Made by a program: the position numbers and the translations under genes
Assembly (NCBI GenBank): GCA_902797705.1
Contig: CADBTX010000344.1
Span: 1-8,956, forward strand
DNA: 8,956 nucleotides
Direction: 5' to 3'
Origin: an uncultured Lachnospiraceae bacterium
GTDB taxonomy: Bacteria; Bacillota; Clostridia; Lachnospirales; Lachnospiraceae
Shown: one piece after another, positions 1 to 6,588 of the stretch
How the letters are laid out: the number at the start of each line of letters is the position of its first letter
Position numbering within the stretch: position 1 is the first letter of the stretch
Notes under the pieces: generated by a model
Database searches by the model: none
What the model was told of the DNA's origin: nothing
What the model saw: the letters and a program-made list of their open reading frames with translations, nothing else

Positions 1-278
1 CACTGCTGTCCGTATGCATACACATGGCTCATGACGTCATGCCGGACTTCTCTTTCCCTTTCCTCCGCCACTTCATAATTTATATCAAGGGCGTGCTCCT
101 TAAGCTCGGCGATCATCTCATCAGTGATCTCCTTAAGTCCCAGTTCCTTTTCCGTCTCAGCGAGAGCGATCCAGAGCTGTCTCCAGGTCCTGAACTTCTT
201 TTCCTGTGAAAAAATGTACTGCATCTCTTTCGATGCATACCTGCCCGAAAGAGGGCTTATGTATCTGTCTCTTGACAT
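1..278 (-). CDS. purB: Adenylosuccinate lyase, N-terminal part (runs off left edge)
   Basis: Adenylosuccinate lyase acts in the cytosol in purine synthesis. It splits SAICAR to AICAR and adenylosuccinate to AMP, releasing fumarate in both. Ninety-two codons are visible. The protein opens with SPLSGRYAS (residues 8-16), the nucleotide-phosphate-binding start typical of PurB, followed by [20 protein letters not shown] (29-48) and the conserved block [13 protein letters not shown] (78-90), whose HDV motif lies near the active site in this family. The ATG at 276-278 is chosen because AGGAG (284-288) sits 5 bases upstream and similarity begins at once. A second ATG at 281-283 is out of frame. The gene follows the S8 protease gene on the same strand after 77 bases and has its own promoter. 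The frame is intact to the edge and the C-terminal portion is outside. The family call is very secure. Confidence 0.96.
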   Translation of the reverse strand, partial: MSRDRYISPLSGRYASKEMQYIFSQEKKFRTWRQLWIALAETEKELGLKEITDEMIAELKEHALDINYEVAEEREREVRHDVMSHVYAYGQQ

Positions 279-283
279 ATCAT

Positions 284-288
284 CTCCT
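284..288 (-). promoter_or_regulatory. Ribosome binding site of purB
   Basis: AGGAG on the minus strand is separated by 5 bases (ATGAT) from the ATG at 276-278. It fixes the purB start and rules out the overlapping, out-of-frame ATG at 281-283, which directly abuts the AGGAG. Confidence 0.75.
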
Positions 289-320
289 GAATTAAAAAAT
301 GCACTCATTCCAAATCAGAT

Positions 321-349
321 ATTATATAGTATGAACGCAACCTAGGCAA
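321..349 (-). promoter_or_regulatory. Sigma-A-type promoter for purB
   Basis: On the minus strand a perfect TATAAT (-10, positions 321-326) lies 17 bases downstream of TTGCCT (-35, positions 344-349, four of six matches to TTGACA). Transcription would start near 313-315, giving a leader of about 35 bases before the purB ATG. That leader is too short for a purine riboswitch, and I see no recognisable PurR operator. The -35 element begins only a few bases after the stop codon of the S8 gene. The call rests on consensus match, spacing and position; no start site has been mapped. Confidence 0.72.
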
Positions 350-355
350 GCTCCC

Positions 356-3310
356 TTAAAAAGCGGTCTGATATTCGACAAACCCAAAATAATTACCGCT
401 TCCTTCAAGCGTAACAGAGCCTTCTGAAGACGTGTTGAAATTTACATCCGCCTTAAAATCCTTATCCTTTGCTTTACTGTATTTAAGCTTAAGCCTCTTT
501 TGTTTTCCGCCGGAATATCTGATATTCACTTCGGCATTTTTCAGTTTCATCTTATCTTTATTAAATGTGCCCTTTTCAAAGCTGCAGCTGTTTTCTTTCC
601 CGTTTCCGTCCAGGTATGTTTCCGTGTTATTTATACCGCCTATGAAAAGAGGATATACCGGGATCACAAGACCAAGTTCCGTACCGGCTCCAGGCTTTTT
701 CAGATCTCCGTCGGTAAAAGTGCTGCCCTTATTGCTCCTAAGCTTTTTTTGAAGATCCCTGATCGTTTTATTCAGTGCTTTTCCGAGGGTCTTATTCAGT
801 TCCTTATCCTCCAGCACTATTCCGGACAGATATGCAGCTTTCCCGATGCCTTTAATATTCCCGGACATCCTTCCGAAGCAGTCAAAGCTTGCGTTCTTTG
901 CATTCTTTATCTTTACCTTCTTTACCTTTGCTTCCTTCCAGCCCTCACTTCCAAAAGAGGAAACGGAATCATCGGATGGCGGGGATGCAGCATATTCGCT
1001 GTTTTTCTCGCAATAGAATACTTTCACATCGATGTCATTAATTTTAGAGCTTCCTATCTTATTCCTATAATAAACATGCTTTCTCCCGTCTGCGCGGAGA
1101 GCACCGTTCATGCTTATCATAACCCGGTATTTCTTAACACCATCCTTATTTTTTTCGACTGAATCAAAGAAAACCGTGGAAGTACTGCTGACCCTGCTGT
1201 CAATGGCCTTATCCAACCCTGTAAGTATCTCATTTTTTGATATGGCGGAAACTCCCGGATCATTAAGAAGGGTCATTTCATCTTCCGTCACAATATTACT
1301 AAGCGCCTCTCCCTCTTTAGGCAGCACCGTAATATCCTTTGAATAGCTTACACTGCCGTAGCTATATGTGACCCGTGCCTTTCCGGGTTTTAGTCCGGTA
1401 AGCTCAAGTGAATAATAGCGATATATGATTTTTTTATAATCATCAATTTCTACTTTTTCTTTCAGTAAATCCACTTTTAGTACCGAACTGTCAGAATTGT
1501 CAATAGACCAGATGATCCCGTCCTTTGGCTCAAAATCAAAGCTTAAGTCTGCCTTTTCACCGGCTCTTATGCTGTCAGGCCCGTTAAATCCTGCATCAAT
1601 GACAGCTATGGATCTGGTTAAAGAAAATCCCCTTTCATCAAAAGCCGTGATCCGTACTACTCCGGAGCCCACCCCTTTTATAACACCCTTATCCACGGTG
1701 GCTACAGCTTCGTCGCTTGTTTCCCAGCGGTAATTACCGCTTCTTGAAGGAGTAAGAGTCAGGGTCTCACCCTTTTTAAGCTCCGTTCCTCCGTTAAATA
1801 CGAAGCCATCCTTAGCAAGCTTTACGGCATTATAGGCATTCATTTCCCCGAAGCCGTATCCTTCATCCCAGCCCGGGTCTCCCATATCGACAGCAGAACT
1901 CAAAAGTATATCGGTAAGCTGTGCCACCGTGAGATCCGGTCTTGCGGCTAAGACTAAGGCCGCTACCCCCGAAACAACCGGAGCTGCCATAGAGGTACCG
2001 CTATAAAAATAGTAATTATTAAATCCACTGCTTAAAATGTTCCACCCCGGAGCAGAAATATCCTTTGTAGTCTGTCCCGGCATATTATAATTTGAAAAGT
2101 ATGACCGGGATAAGGGTTCGTCCAATAATACTTTTTGGGAATGCTCATCATAAGTGCCGTTTCCAAGTGAAATGACTTCAATGCTGCGGGCGACAGCATC
2201 TCCCCAGGCCCCGAAGAAAGGACCTCCAAAAATATGAGCAGAATTCCCTGCAGCGAATATGGTGACTATTCCTTCATCATAGGCACCAAGGACACATTCG
2301 TTCATCAATATGTCATAGTATCCGGGTTTTGTTATGAAATCCTTATATTCCAGGTTCAACTCTACGGCCAAACTCATATTAATTGCTCTGATATTATATT
2401 TTTCCCTGTTTTTCAGAATGCATTCAAAACCCTTTAATATATTGCTTTCTAAAAGCTCTCCTTTACTCTCTTTCTTTGCTGCATTGACAGGAAACAGTCC
2501 GGCATCATAGGAAACACCGGCAATACCTTTATTATTATTGGCCTTTGCAGCAATTATCCCGCATACATGGCTGCCATGGTTTCTTACAAGTTCTGAACCC
2601 TGCCCTCCTTCTATTCCGTCCCCGGCTGCATCATAATAACCAACTATATTTTCTTTAAGATCCGGGTGGTCTATATTGAAGCCGCCATCAATTACAGCTA
2701 CTGTGACCTTCTTTTCCGTTTTCTGAACATCCCATGCTTCACAGGCGCTGACAGACGGGAGATACCAGCAATCATTAATATAAGGATCATTTACGGAAAC
2801 AGAGGCGAGGGATGAAGCCGAAACGCTTATACGGGATGTCTCTCGGCCTTCGATCATCAGGGATCTATGGCCGCCTTCCGGATCTTCCGGTATGTGATAA
2901 ATATAATTCGGCTGGGCATAGCTGATAAGCGGAATGGAGCTTAACTGCACAATGGCCTCTCCCGTATCCACATTGTCCCTTAAATAAAGCTTTACGGTTC
3001 CAAGATACACATCCTCCTCCGTGACGGTAACGCTTTTCACGGAGTCGGCGTATCTTAAATAACTGTTCAGTTCATCCAGGGAAGCGTCTTCGCATAGTTT
3101 TATAAGAACGGACTCCTCGTCATGTTCCCTTATGATATCCGGGACCATATCACCGGGAATATCTTCCACTGACAGGATCGATGCATAATCCTCACTCTGC
3201 TCATAAGAAACAGAAGCCACTCCGGGACTTCCGGATGCAGCCAGAGTTAATGTGAAGATCAAAACTACAGTCAAAACAACTGCTATAAGCCTTTTATCCG
3301 TTTTTATCAT
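356..3310 (-). CDS. Secreted subtilisin-like serine protease (S8 family) with Ig-like domains
   Basis: A 984-residue exported endopeptidase. Residues 2-32 form a signal peptide (KTDKR, then a hydrophobic stretch). A propeptide of inhibitor-I9 type ends in YAQPNYIYHI (131-140). The S8 domain covers about 175-500 with an intact triad: Asp208 in AVIDGG, His245 in NHGSHVCG, Ser440 in SGTSMAAP, plus oxyanion Asn356 in AAGNS. A BIG2-like Ig domain follows (about 507-570: RWETSDEAVATVDKGVIKGV), then a second Ig-like domain (about 576-663) and a C-terminal region of about 320 residues, lysine-rich in part, that I do not recognise. There is no LPXTG motif or C-terminal membrane helix. The ATG at 3308-3310 is preferred because AGGACGG (3316-3322) lies 5 bases upstream. 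A TTG at 3332-3334 would add 8 residues but has no ribosome binding site and makes a less typical signal peptide. It is the last gene of the five-gene operon, 10 bases after the preceding stop. The substrate is unknown. Confidence 0.93.
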   Translation of the reverse strand: MIKTDKRLIAVVLTVVLIFTLTLAASGSPGVASVSYEQSEDYASILSVEDIPGDMVPDIIREHDEESVLIKLCEDASLDELNSYLRYADSVKSVTVTEEDVYLGTVKLYLRDNVDTGEAIVQLSSIPLISYAQPNYIYHIPEDPEGGHRSLMIEGRETSRISVSASSLASVSVNDPYINDCWYLPSVSACEAWDVQKTEKKVTVAVIDGGFNIDHPDLKENIVGYYDAAGDGIEGGQGSELVRNHGSHVCGIIAAKANNNKGIAGVSYDAGLFPVNAAKKESKGELLESNILKGFECILKNREKYNIRAINMSLAVELNLEYKDFITKPGYYDILMNECVLGAYDEGIVTIFAAGNSAHIFGGPFFGAWGDAVARSIEVISLGNGTYDEHSQKVLLDEPLSRSYFSNYNMPGQTTKDISAPGWNILSSGFNNYYFYSGTSMAAPVVSGVAALVLAARPDLTVAQLTDILLSSAVDMGDPGWDEGYGFGEMNAYNAVKLAKDGFVFNGGTELKKGETLTLTPSRSGNYRWETSDEAVATVDKGVIKGVGSGVVRITAFDERGFSLTRSIAVIDAGFNGPDSIRAGEKADLSFDFEPKDGIIWSIDNSDSSVLKVDLLKEKVEIDDYKKIIYRYYSLELTGLKPGKARVTYSYGSVSYSKDITVLPKEGEALSNIVTEDEMTLLNDPGVSAISKNEILTGLDKAIDSRVSSTSTVFFDSVEKNKDGVKKYRVMISMNGALRADGRKHVYYRNKIGSSKINDIDVKVFYCEKNSEYAASPPSDDSVSSFGSEGWKEAKVKKVKIKNAKNASFDCFGRMSGNIKGIGKAAYLSGIVLEDKELNKTLGKALNKTIRDLQKKLRSNKGSTFTDGDLKKPGAGTELGLVIPVYPLFIGGINNTETYLDGNGKENSCSFEKGTFNKDKMKLKNAEVNIRYSGGKQKRLKLKYSKAKDKDFKADVNFNTSSEGSVTLEGSGNYFGFVEYQTAF

Positions 3311-3315
3311 TATTA

Positions 3316-3322
3316 CCGTCCT
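3316..3322 (-). promoter_or_regulatory. Ribosome binding site of the S8 protease gene, overlapping the upstream stop
   Basis: AGGACGG on the minus strand lies 5 bases before the ATG at 3308-3310. Its first two bases are the last two of the TAG stop (3321-3323) of the upstream coiled-coil gene. This geometry favours coupled re-initiation and decides between the ATG and the TTG 24 bases upstream. Confidence 0.6.
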
Positions 3323-4517
3323 ACACCGGTTCAAATCCGGAAACTATGTTCAGTACCTCCTGACCATACTCCGGAAAATCATGGACTATGGAATTGATCT
3401 CATCTCTTGATATATCCCGTGTCTGGGTATTGTATTCGATCCTCTTCCTTAAGGAGGACCGTCGTTCGAAGAGCTCATGCCTCACTTCCACCATCTCCCC
3501 GGGGTTCACCAGTGCTTCGCAGCGGTTTAGCCATATGGTGGGATCCTTCACCTGAAGGGATCTGAGTTCCCTAAGCAGCACCTTCCGTTCCTCGGAGAGA
3601 TCGTCATTTGCCCTTTCCACGGCGATACGCGCCTGCTTTTCCTCTATGTAGGTATCCCACTGGTAGGAGAGCTGATCCGAAGTATTTACGGAATACTTCC
3701 TGTACTCATATTCAAGGAGGTTACTGGTATTAACAAATCTTATCTTTACCTTATTTAATTCCGTTATAACCGCATTTAAATATCTCTCGGTCCTTTCCAG
3801 TTCCCGGACTGATCTCATATACGTAAGGTATTCATAGATAAAGGCACCCGCCGCTATGAATGCCGTTGCCAGGAAGCCGATCTCCGCATGCATCTGAAGT
3901 CCGAACTGCATAAAGGAAAGAAGGCCTATAAGGAGGACTCCGAAAAGAAAGGTGATCATCACCATATTCTTCATATTGTGCATTGTCCCCTTAAGTTCCC
4001 TTATCCTGAACTCGCTGACGGCCTTTTCACCCTCAAGCTTCTGGAGGTCCTGACGGATAAGTTCCTTAAAGTCCTCGTTTTTCTGCATATTCCTGATATC
4101 ATCCGGAACATCAGCTTCATATCTGGAAAAGATCCTGTATCTCTCATCGGAGATCCTGCCGATGCTCTTTACATTGGCGCTGCTCTGCCGGTTCAGATGA
4201 TTGATCTTGTCCGCTATCCTGGATATCCGCTGCTTCGAATCATCGGGAAGAGCTTCAATGACCTCTATATCCGTAAGATAGTCGGTGACGAGGCGGTACT
4301 CCATCTTGGAGCGCTCTATCTCCTTGTCCGCTTCTATCATCTGCTCACAGCAGTTCTCGATATACCGGTCCCGTTCCTTCTTTACCCTTATATTAACGGA
4401 CTCCCGCCGGATGGGAGGATTGTCCTCCCTTATGGTGCCGTCGAAAAACTCATCCTCATAGTCATCGTCCTGACGTAAGGCGGCTATTTTGTTCTTAAAC
4501 CATGAAAATATATTCAA
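3321..4517 (-). CDS. Coiled-coil membrane protein with a two-helix hairpin, function unknown
   Basis: A 398-residue protein of a family I associate with the DUF5716/DUF5717 cluster of Lachnospiraceae; no function is known to me. The N-terminus MNIFSWFKNKIAALR could be an amphipathic helix and is followed by an acidic stretch (17-32). Long charged helices (about 44-180) lead to two membrane segments, about 183-204 and 211-232, joined by a loop of only about six residues. A second helical arm follows (about 233-375), with LQVKDPTIWL (321-330) and a C-terminal block containing VHDFPEYGQEVLNIV (378-392). A tight hairpin puts both arms on the same side, probably the cytoplasm given the basic flanks, so it may anchor cytosolic partners to the membrane. 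The start is TTG in a TTGA overlap with the upstream TGA stop, with AGGA (4525-4528) 7 bases upstream. The next ATG is codon 60, which would remove conserved sequence. Confidence 0.85.
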   Translation of the reverse strand: MNIFSWFKNKIAALRQDDDYEDEFFDGTIREDNPPIRRESVNIRVKKERDRYIENCCEQMIEADKEIERSKMEYRLVTDYLTDIEVIEALPDDSKQRISRIADKINHLNRQSSANVKSIGRISDERYRIFSRYEADVPDDIRNMQKNEDFKELIRQDLQKLEGEKAVSEFRIRELKGTMHNMKNMVMITFLFGVLLIGLLSFMQFGLQMHAEIGFLATAFIAAGAFIYEYLTYMRSVRELERTERYLNAVITELNKVKIRFVNTSNLLEYEYRKYSVNTSDQLSYQWDTYIEEKQARIAVERANDDLSEERKVLLRELRSLQVKDPTIWLNRCEALVNPGEMVEVRHELFERRSSLRKRIEYNTQTRDISRDEINSIVHDFPEYGQEVLNIVSGFEPV

Positions 4518-5341
4518 CCCTTATTCCTGTATCTCGTTTTCCAGTCATTCAATACACTGTGTCTTAAGGAAGTATAGCCCGGATAATCCCCTTCCTTTTT
4601 CCTTTCCTCCGACTCTTGCAGCCGCCTGCCGTCATCCTTTCTGCGGGCGCGCCTTCCTGCCTCGTTCATGCGCTCCAGACAGGACGAACGGATATTATCC
4701 GGAACATTCCTCTTATCCATATAGGCGGAGAATTCCCTGTCATTCATAGAGAGTCTCGCCGAAACAATAAGCTTGTTTAAGAGATCCGGATCTCCCGGCA
4801 CAAGAGCAAAGGCCTCTTCATAGTATTCAAAAGCCCTGTCAAATTTAAAGCTCTCTGCCGATGCATTTCCCATACCCTTTAGGAGCTTCGCCGCATCCAC
4901 CGGGTCCTCCTCACGGTTAATGGTCTTTAATGCCGCCGTATACTCTATTACAGCCTCCGGGATCCTGCCGCTCTTAAAATAGAAATCCCCCCTGACCCTG
5001 TGGGAATCGTTGTTACTCATGTGCTCCCCAAGCTGCAGGGCCTTTTTCAGGGTCTCCAGTTCGCTGTCAGTGACAAAGTGTGTCTCGGAAAAAAGCATGC
5101 AGATCCGGTCCGCAAAATCGGAATGCCGCTCAAGCATGTCCTCATATCTGGAAGCCAGATCCGGCAGAGAAAGCCTCTTCCTTAAGAACCTGGCAAGGGG
5201 AGATCCGAAATCCTTCTCATCCAGCATGAACACATTTTCCCTGATATAGTAGAGAAGCTCTTCAAAGGAGTAAATGCCGGTTCCCGTATCCTTTATTATA
5301 TATGGTTTTTCACTCCGTTCACCTATGCACTGATAGATCAA
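4514..5341 (-). CDS. Small TPR protein of the DUF5716/DUF5717 cluster, function unknown
   Basis: A 275-residue cytosolic protein without signal peptide or membrane helix. Its N-terminal part (1-105) holds GIYSFEELLYYIRENVFMLDE (22-42), a block I recognise as conserved in homologues next to DUF5716 genes. Two tetratricopeptide-like helix pairs follow: about 112-145 (GDFYFKSGRIPEAVIEYTAAL) and 150-183 (KGMGNASAESFKFDRAFEYY then EEAFALVPGDP). The tail (about 225-275) is strongly charged, with runs of Arg, Lys and Glu. TPRs mediate protein binding, so an adaptor between the Hsp70-like and membrane proteins is a reasonable inference. The start is TTG at 5339-5341, overlapping the upstream TGA as TTGA, with AGGAG (5350-5354) 8 bases upstream. 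Similarity to homologues begins at this codon. The downstream gene overlaps by 4 bases in the same way. Confidence 0.83.
   Translation of the reverse strand: MIYQCIGERSEKPYIIKDTGTGIYSFEELLYYIRENVFMLDEKDFGSPLARFLRKRLSLPDLASRYEDMLERHSDFADRICMLFSETHFVTDSELETLKKALQLGEHMSNNDSHRVRGDFYFKSGRIPEAVIEYTAALKTINREEDPVDAAKLLKGMGNASAESFKFDRAFEYYEEAFALVPGDPDLLNKLIVSARLSMNDREFSAYMDKRNVPDNIRSSCLERMNEAGRRARRKDDGRRLQESEERKKEGDYPGYTSLRHSVLNDWKTRYRNKG
4525..4528 (-). promoter_or_regulatory. Ribosome binding site of the coiled-coil gene (TTG start)
   Basis: AGGA on the minus strand, 7 bases before the TTG at 4515-4517. It lies inside the final codons of the TPR gene and supports a TTG start that shares its last two bases with the upstream TGA stop. 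Confidence 0.55.
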
Positions 5342-6588
5342 AGCATGATCTCCTCTTCCTTTTCTTTGCCGCTGGACTTGAAAATCTCTCCAAAACCCAG
5401 GTCCTTAATAATAAGCAGCAGCCTGTCCCTGGATAAAAAGCGGAAGTTTGCTTTTATCCTGCCTGCCCTGTCAGGCCGTACCGGCAGCCAGTCCAGTCTT
5501 ATAACCTTATTTCTCTCATTCCTGTCTGCGATATCGGTTAAAACAAGGATCAGCTCCCTGTCATGTCCCAGCACGAGTTCCATGCTGCTCCCGGCGTCAA
5601 ACCACTTTTCCCCTGCATCCGCGACGGTTAAGAGCACTTCCTTTCCTTCCGCCACAGCGCGGATACTGACATTTGTCACAAGTGAATCATCTCCAATATA
5701 AACATAGCGTCTGCTTATACGGATAAGATCCACGTCATTTGCCGCAGCGTAACAGGCGCCTTTGCTGTAGAGATTCTGGCCCTTAAACACCCTTGACCTG
5801 CTGCAGATATAGCGGAGAGTACGCTGTTCCCATCTCTCGTTAAAAGCTTCCCCGGTGAGATAGGTCCCGCTGGCCCCATGCTTAAGATCCTCCATGGCGA
5901 TGGATAAGAACTTTTCATCAAGCCTCCTCCTGTCGGAACCGAAAAAGGGTACCATATCCTCTCTGCTCTTTATGGTATTCCTCACCAGGGCAGGAGTTGT
6001 GGAATGGTCTATGGAAAGGCTGCCGGAAACAAAATAGGAGTCCGTGTAGTCGTATAAATGAACTCCGTCACGCCACAGGCCTATGGGCTGGCTCAGGGCA
6101 TAATAGAAAAAGCTTTCCCCGTAGCTTATTACCCTGACAGAGGGTATGCCTATCCCTGCGGATTTTACAGCCTCTTTCATCACTTTCCCGGAAAGGGCAT
6201 GGATCCTTCTCACCGCCACAGTAAGAGCGTTAACCTTAGCCATTGCGGTTTCCGGCGGAAGCCTTAAAAGATAGGAAATAAACTTTCCGAGCAGAATGAC
6301 GGCAGGATCATCTCCTCTCACGCCCCCTTTTTCAGCTGACTCGCAGGCCTTTTCAAAAAGGCCGGTCTCATATTCCATGTTATAGGCGGAGGCGGAATTC
6401 ACCGCTTCCTCCCCGAATAAATATCTTCCGCTGCCCGGTGCCCTGAAGGCCGCCACCGGTATCTTAAAATTCTCATTCTCCCTGTCCGGAGAATAGGTTA
6501 TGACTCCCTCGGAGGGATCATGGCAGATGGATATCAGTGTGTACTTTTCAGAAAGGTCTATACCTATGACCAGCTGTTTATTTACCAA
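5338..6588 (-). CDS. DUF5716-like protein with Hsp70/actin-type ATPase fold
   Basis: A 416-residue protein that I match to DUF5716, a clostridial family of unknown function. The N-terminal two thirds resemble the Hsp70/actin nucleotide-binding fold: a phosphate-1-like strand VIGIDLSEKYT (7-17) with Asp11; VISYGESFFYYAL (153-165), like the VIxExxAA stretch of Hsp70/MreB; a phosphate-2-like LYDYTD (178-183); an adenosine-side GTYLTGEAF (241-249); and KGACYAA (276-282). From about 295 to 400 comes a beta-rich domain with DAGEKWFDAG (324-333) and a conserved end, IIKDLGFGEIF (393-403). The glycines of the classical phosphate loops are mostly missing, so ATP hydrolysis is uncertain. There is no signal or membrane helix. 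The start is TTG at 6586-6588, behind GGAGG six bases upstream, overlapping the DUF5717 gene by 11 bases. No ATG could replace it without cutting the first strand. Possible roles are chaperone-like or scaffold. Confidence 0.86.
   Translation of the reverse strand: MVNKQLVIGIDLSEKYTLISICHDPSEGVITYSPDRENENFKIPVAAFRAPGSGRYLFGEEAVNSASAYNMEYETGLFEKACESAEKGGVRGDDPAVILLGKFISYLLRLPPETAMAKVNALTVAVRRIHALSGKVMKEAVKSAGIGIPSVRVISYGESFFYYALSQPIGLWRDGVHLYDYTDSYFVSGSLSIDHSTTPALVRNTIKSREDMVPFFGSDRRRLDEKFLSIAMEDLKHGASGTYLTGEAFNERWEQRTLRYICSRSRVFKGQNLYSKGACYAAANDVDLIRISRRYVYIGDDSLVTNVSIRAVAEGKEVLLTVADAGEKWFDAGSSMELVLGHDRELILVLTDIADRNERNKVIRLDWLPVRPDRAGRIKANFRFLSRDRLLLIIKDLGFGEIFKSSGKEKEEEIML
5350..5355 (-). promoter_or_regulatory. 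Ribosome binding site of the TPR gene (TTG start)
   Basis: GAGGAG on the minus strand, 8 bases before the TTG at 5339-5341, encoded within the Glu-rich end of the DUF5716-like gene. It supports the TTG start. The ATG between them (5345-5347) belongs to the upstream frame, which stops two codons later. Confidence 0.6.

Noticed and set aside
294..308. Possible terminator: AATG-AGTG-CATT hairpin followed by T-rich sequence on the minus strand
   Set aside because: The stem has only four mostly A-T pairs and lies between the purB promoter and its start codon, where a terminator would block purB.
24..345. Two overlapping short plus-strand frames at the left edge
   Set aside because: The minus strand here encodes the unmistakable PurB N-terminus and its promoter.
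500..1162. Open frame of 220 codons on the plus strand
   Set aside because: It lies wholly inside the S8 protease gene on the opposite strand, and its translation is low-complexity and hydrophobic with no recognisable motif.
2032..2229. Minus-strand open frame of 65 codons inside the S8 gene
   Set aside because: It is a shifted-frame shadow. The S8 frame is continuous across it and includes conserved protease sequence, so there is no frameshift to explain.
3311..3334. TTG at 3332-3334 as start of the S8 gene
   Set aside because: It has no Shine-Dalgarno sequence, whereas the in-frame ATG at 3308-3310 has AGGACGG five bases upstream and gives a typical signal peptide.
3888..4478. Open frame of 196 codons on the plus strand
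   Set aside because: It is antisense to the coiled-coil membrane gene, whose frame is conserved and coherent. No ribosome binding site or family resemblance was seen.
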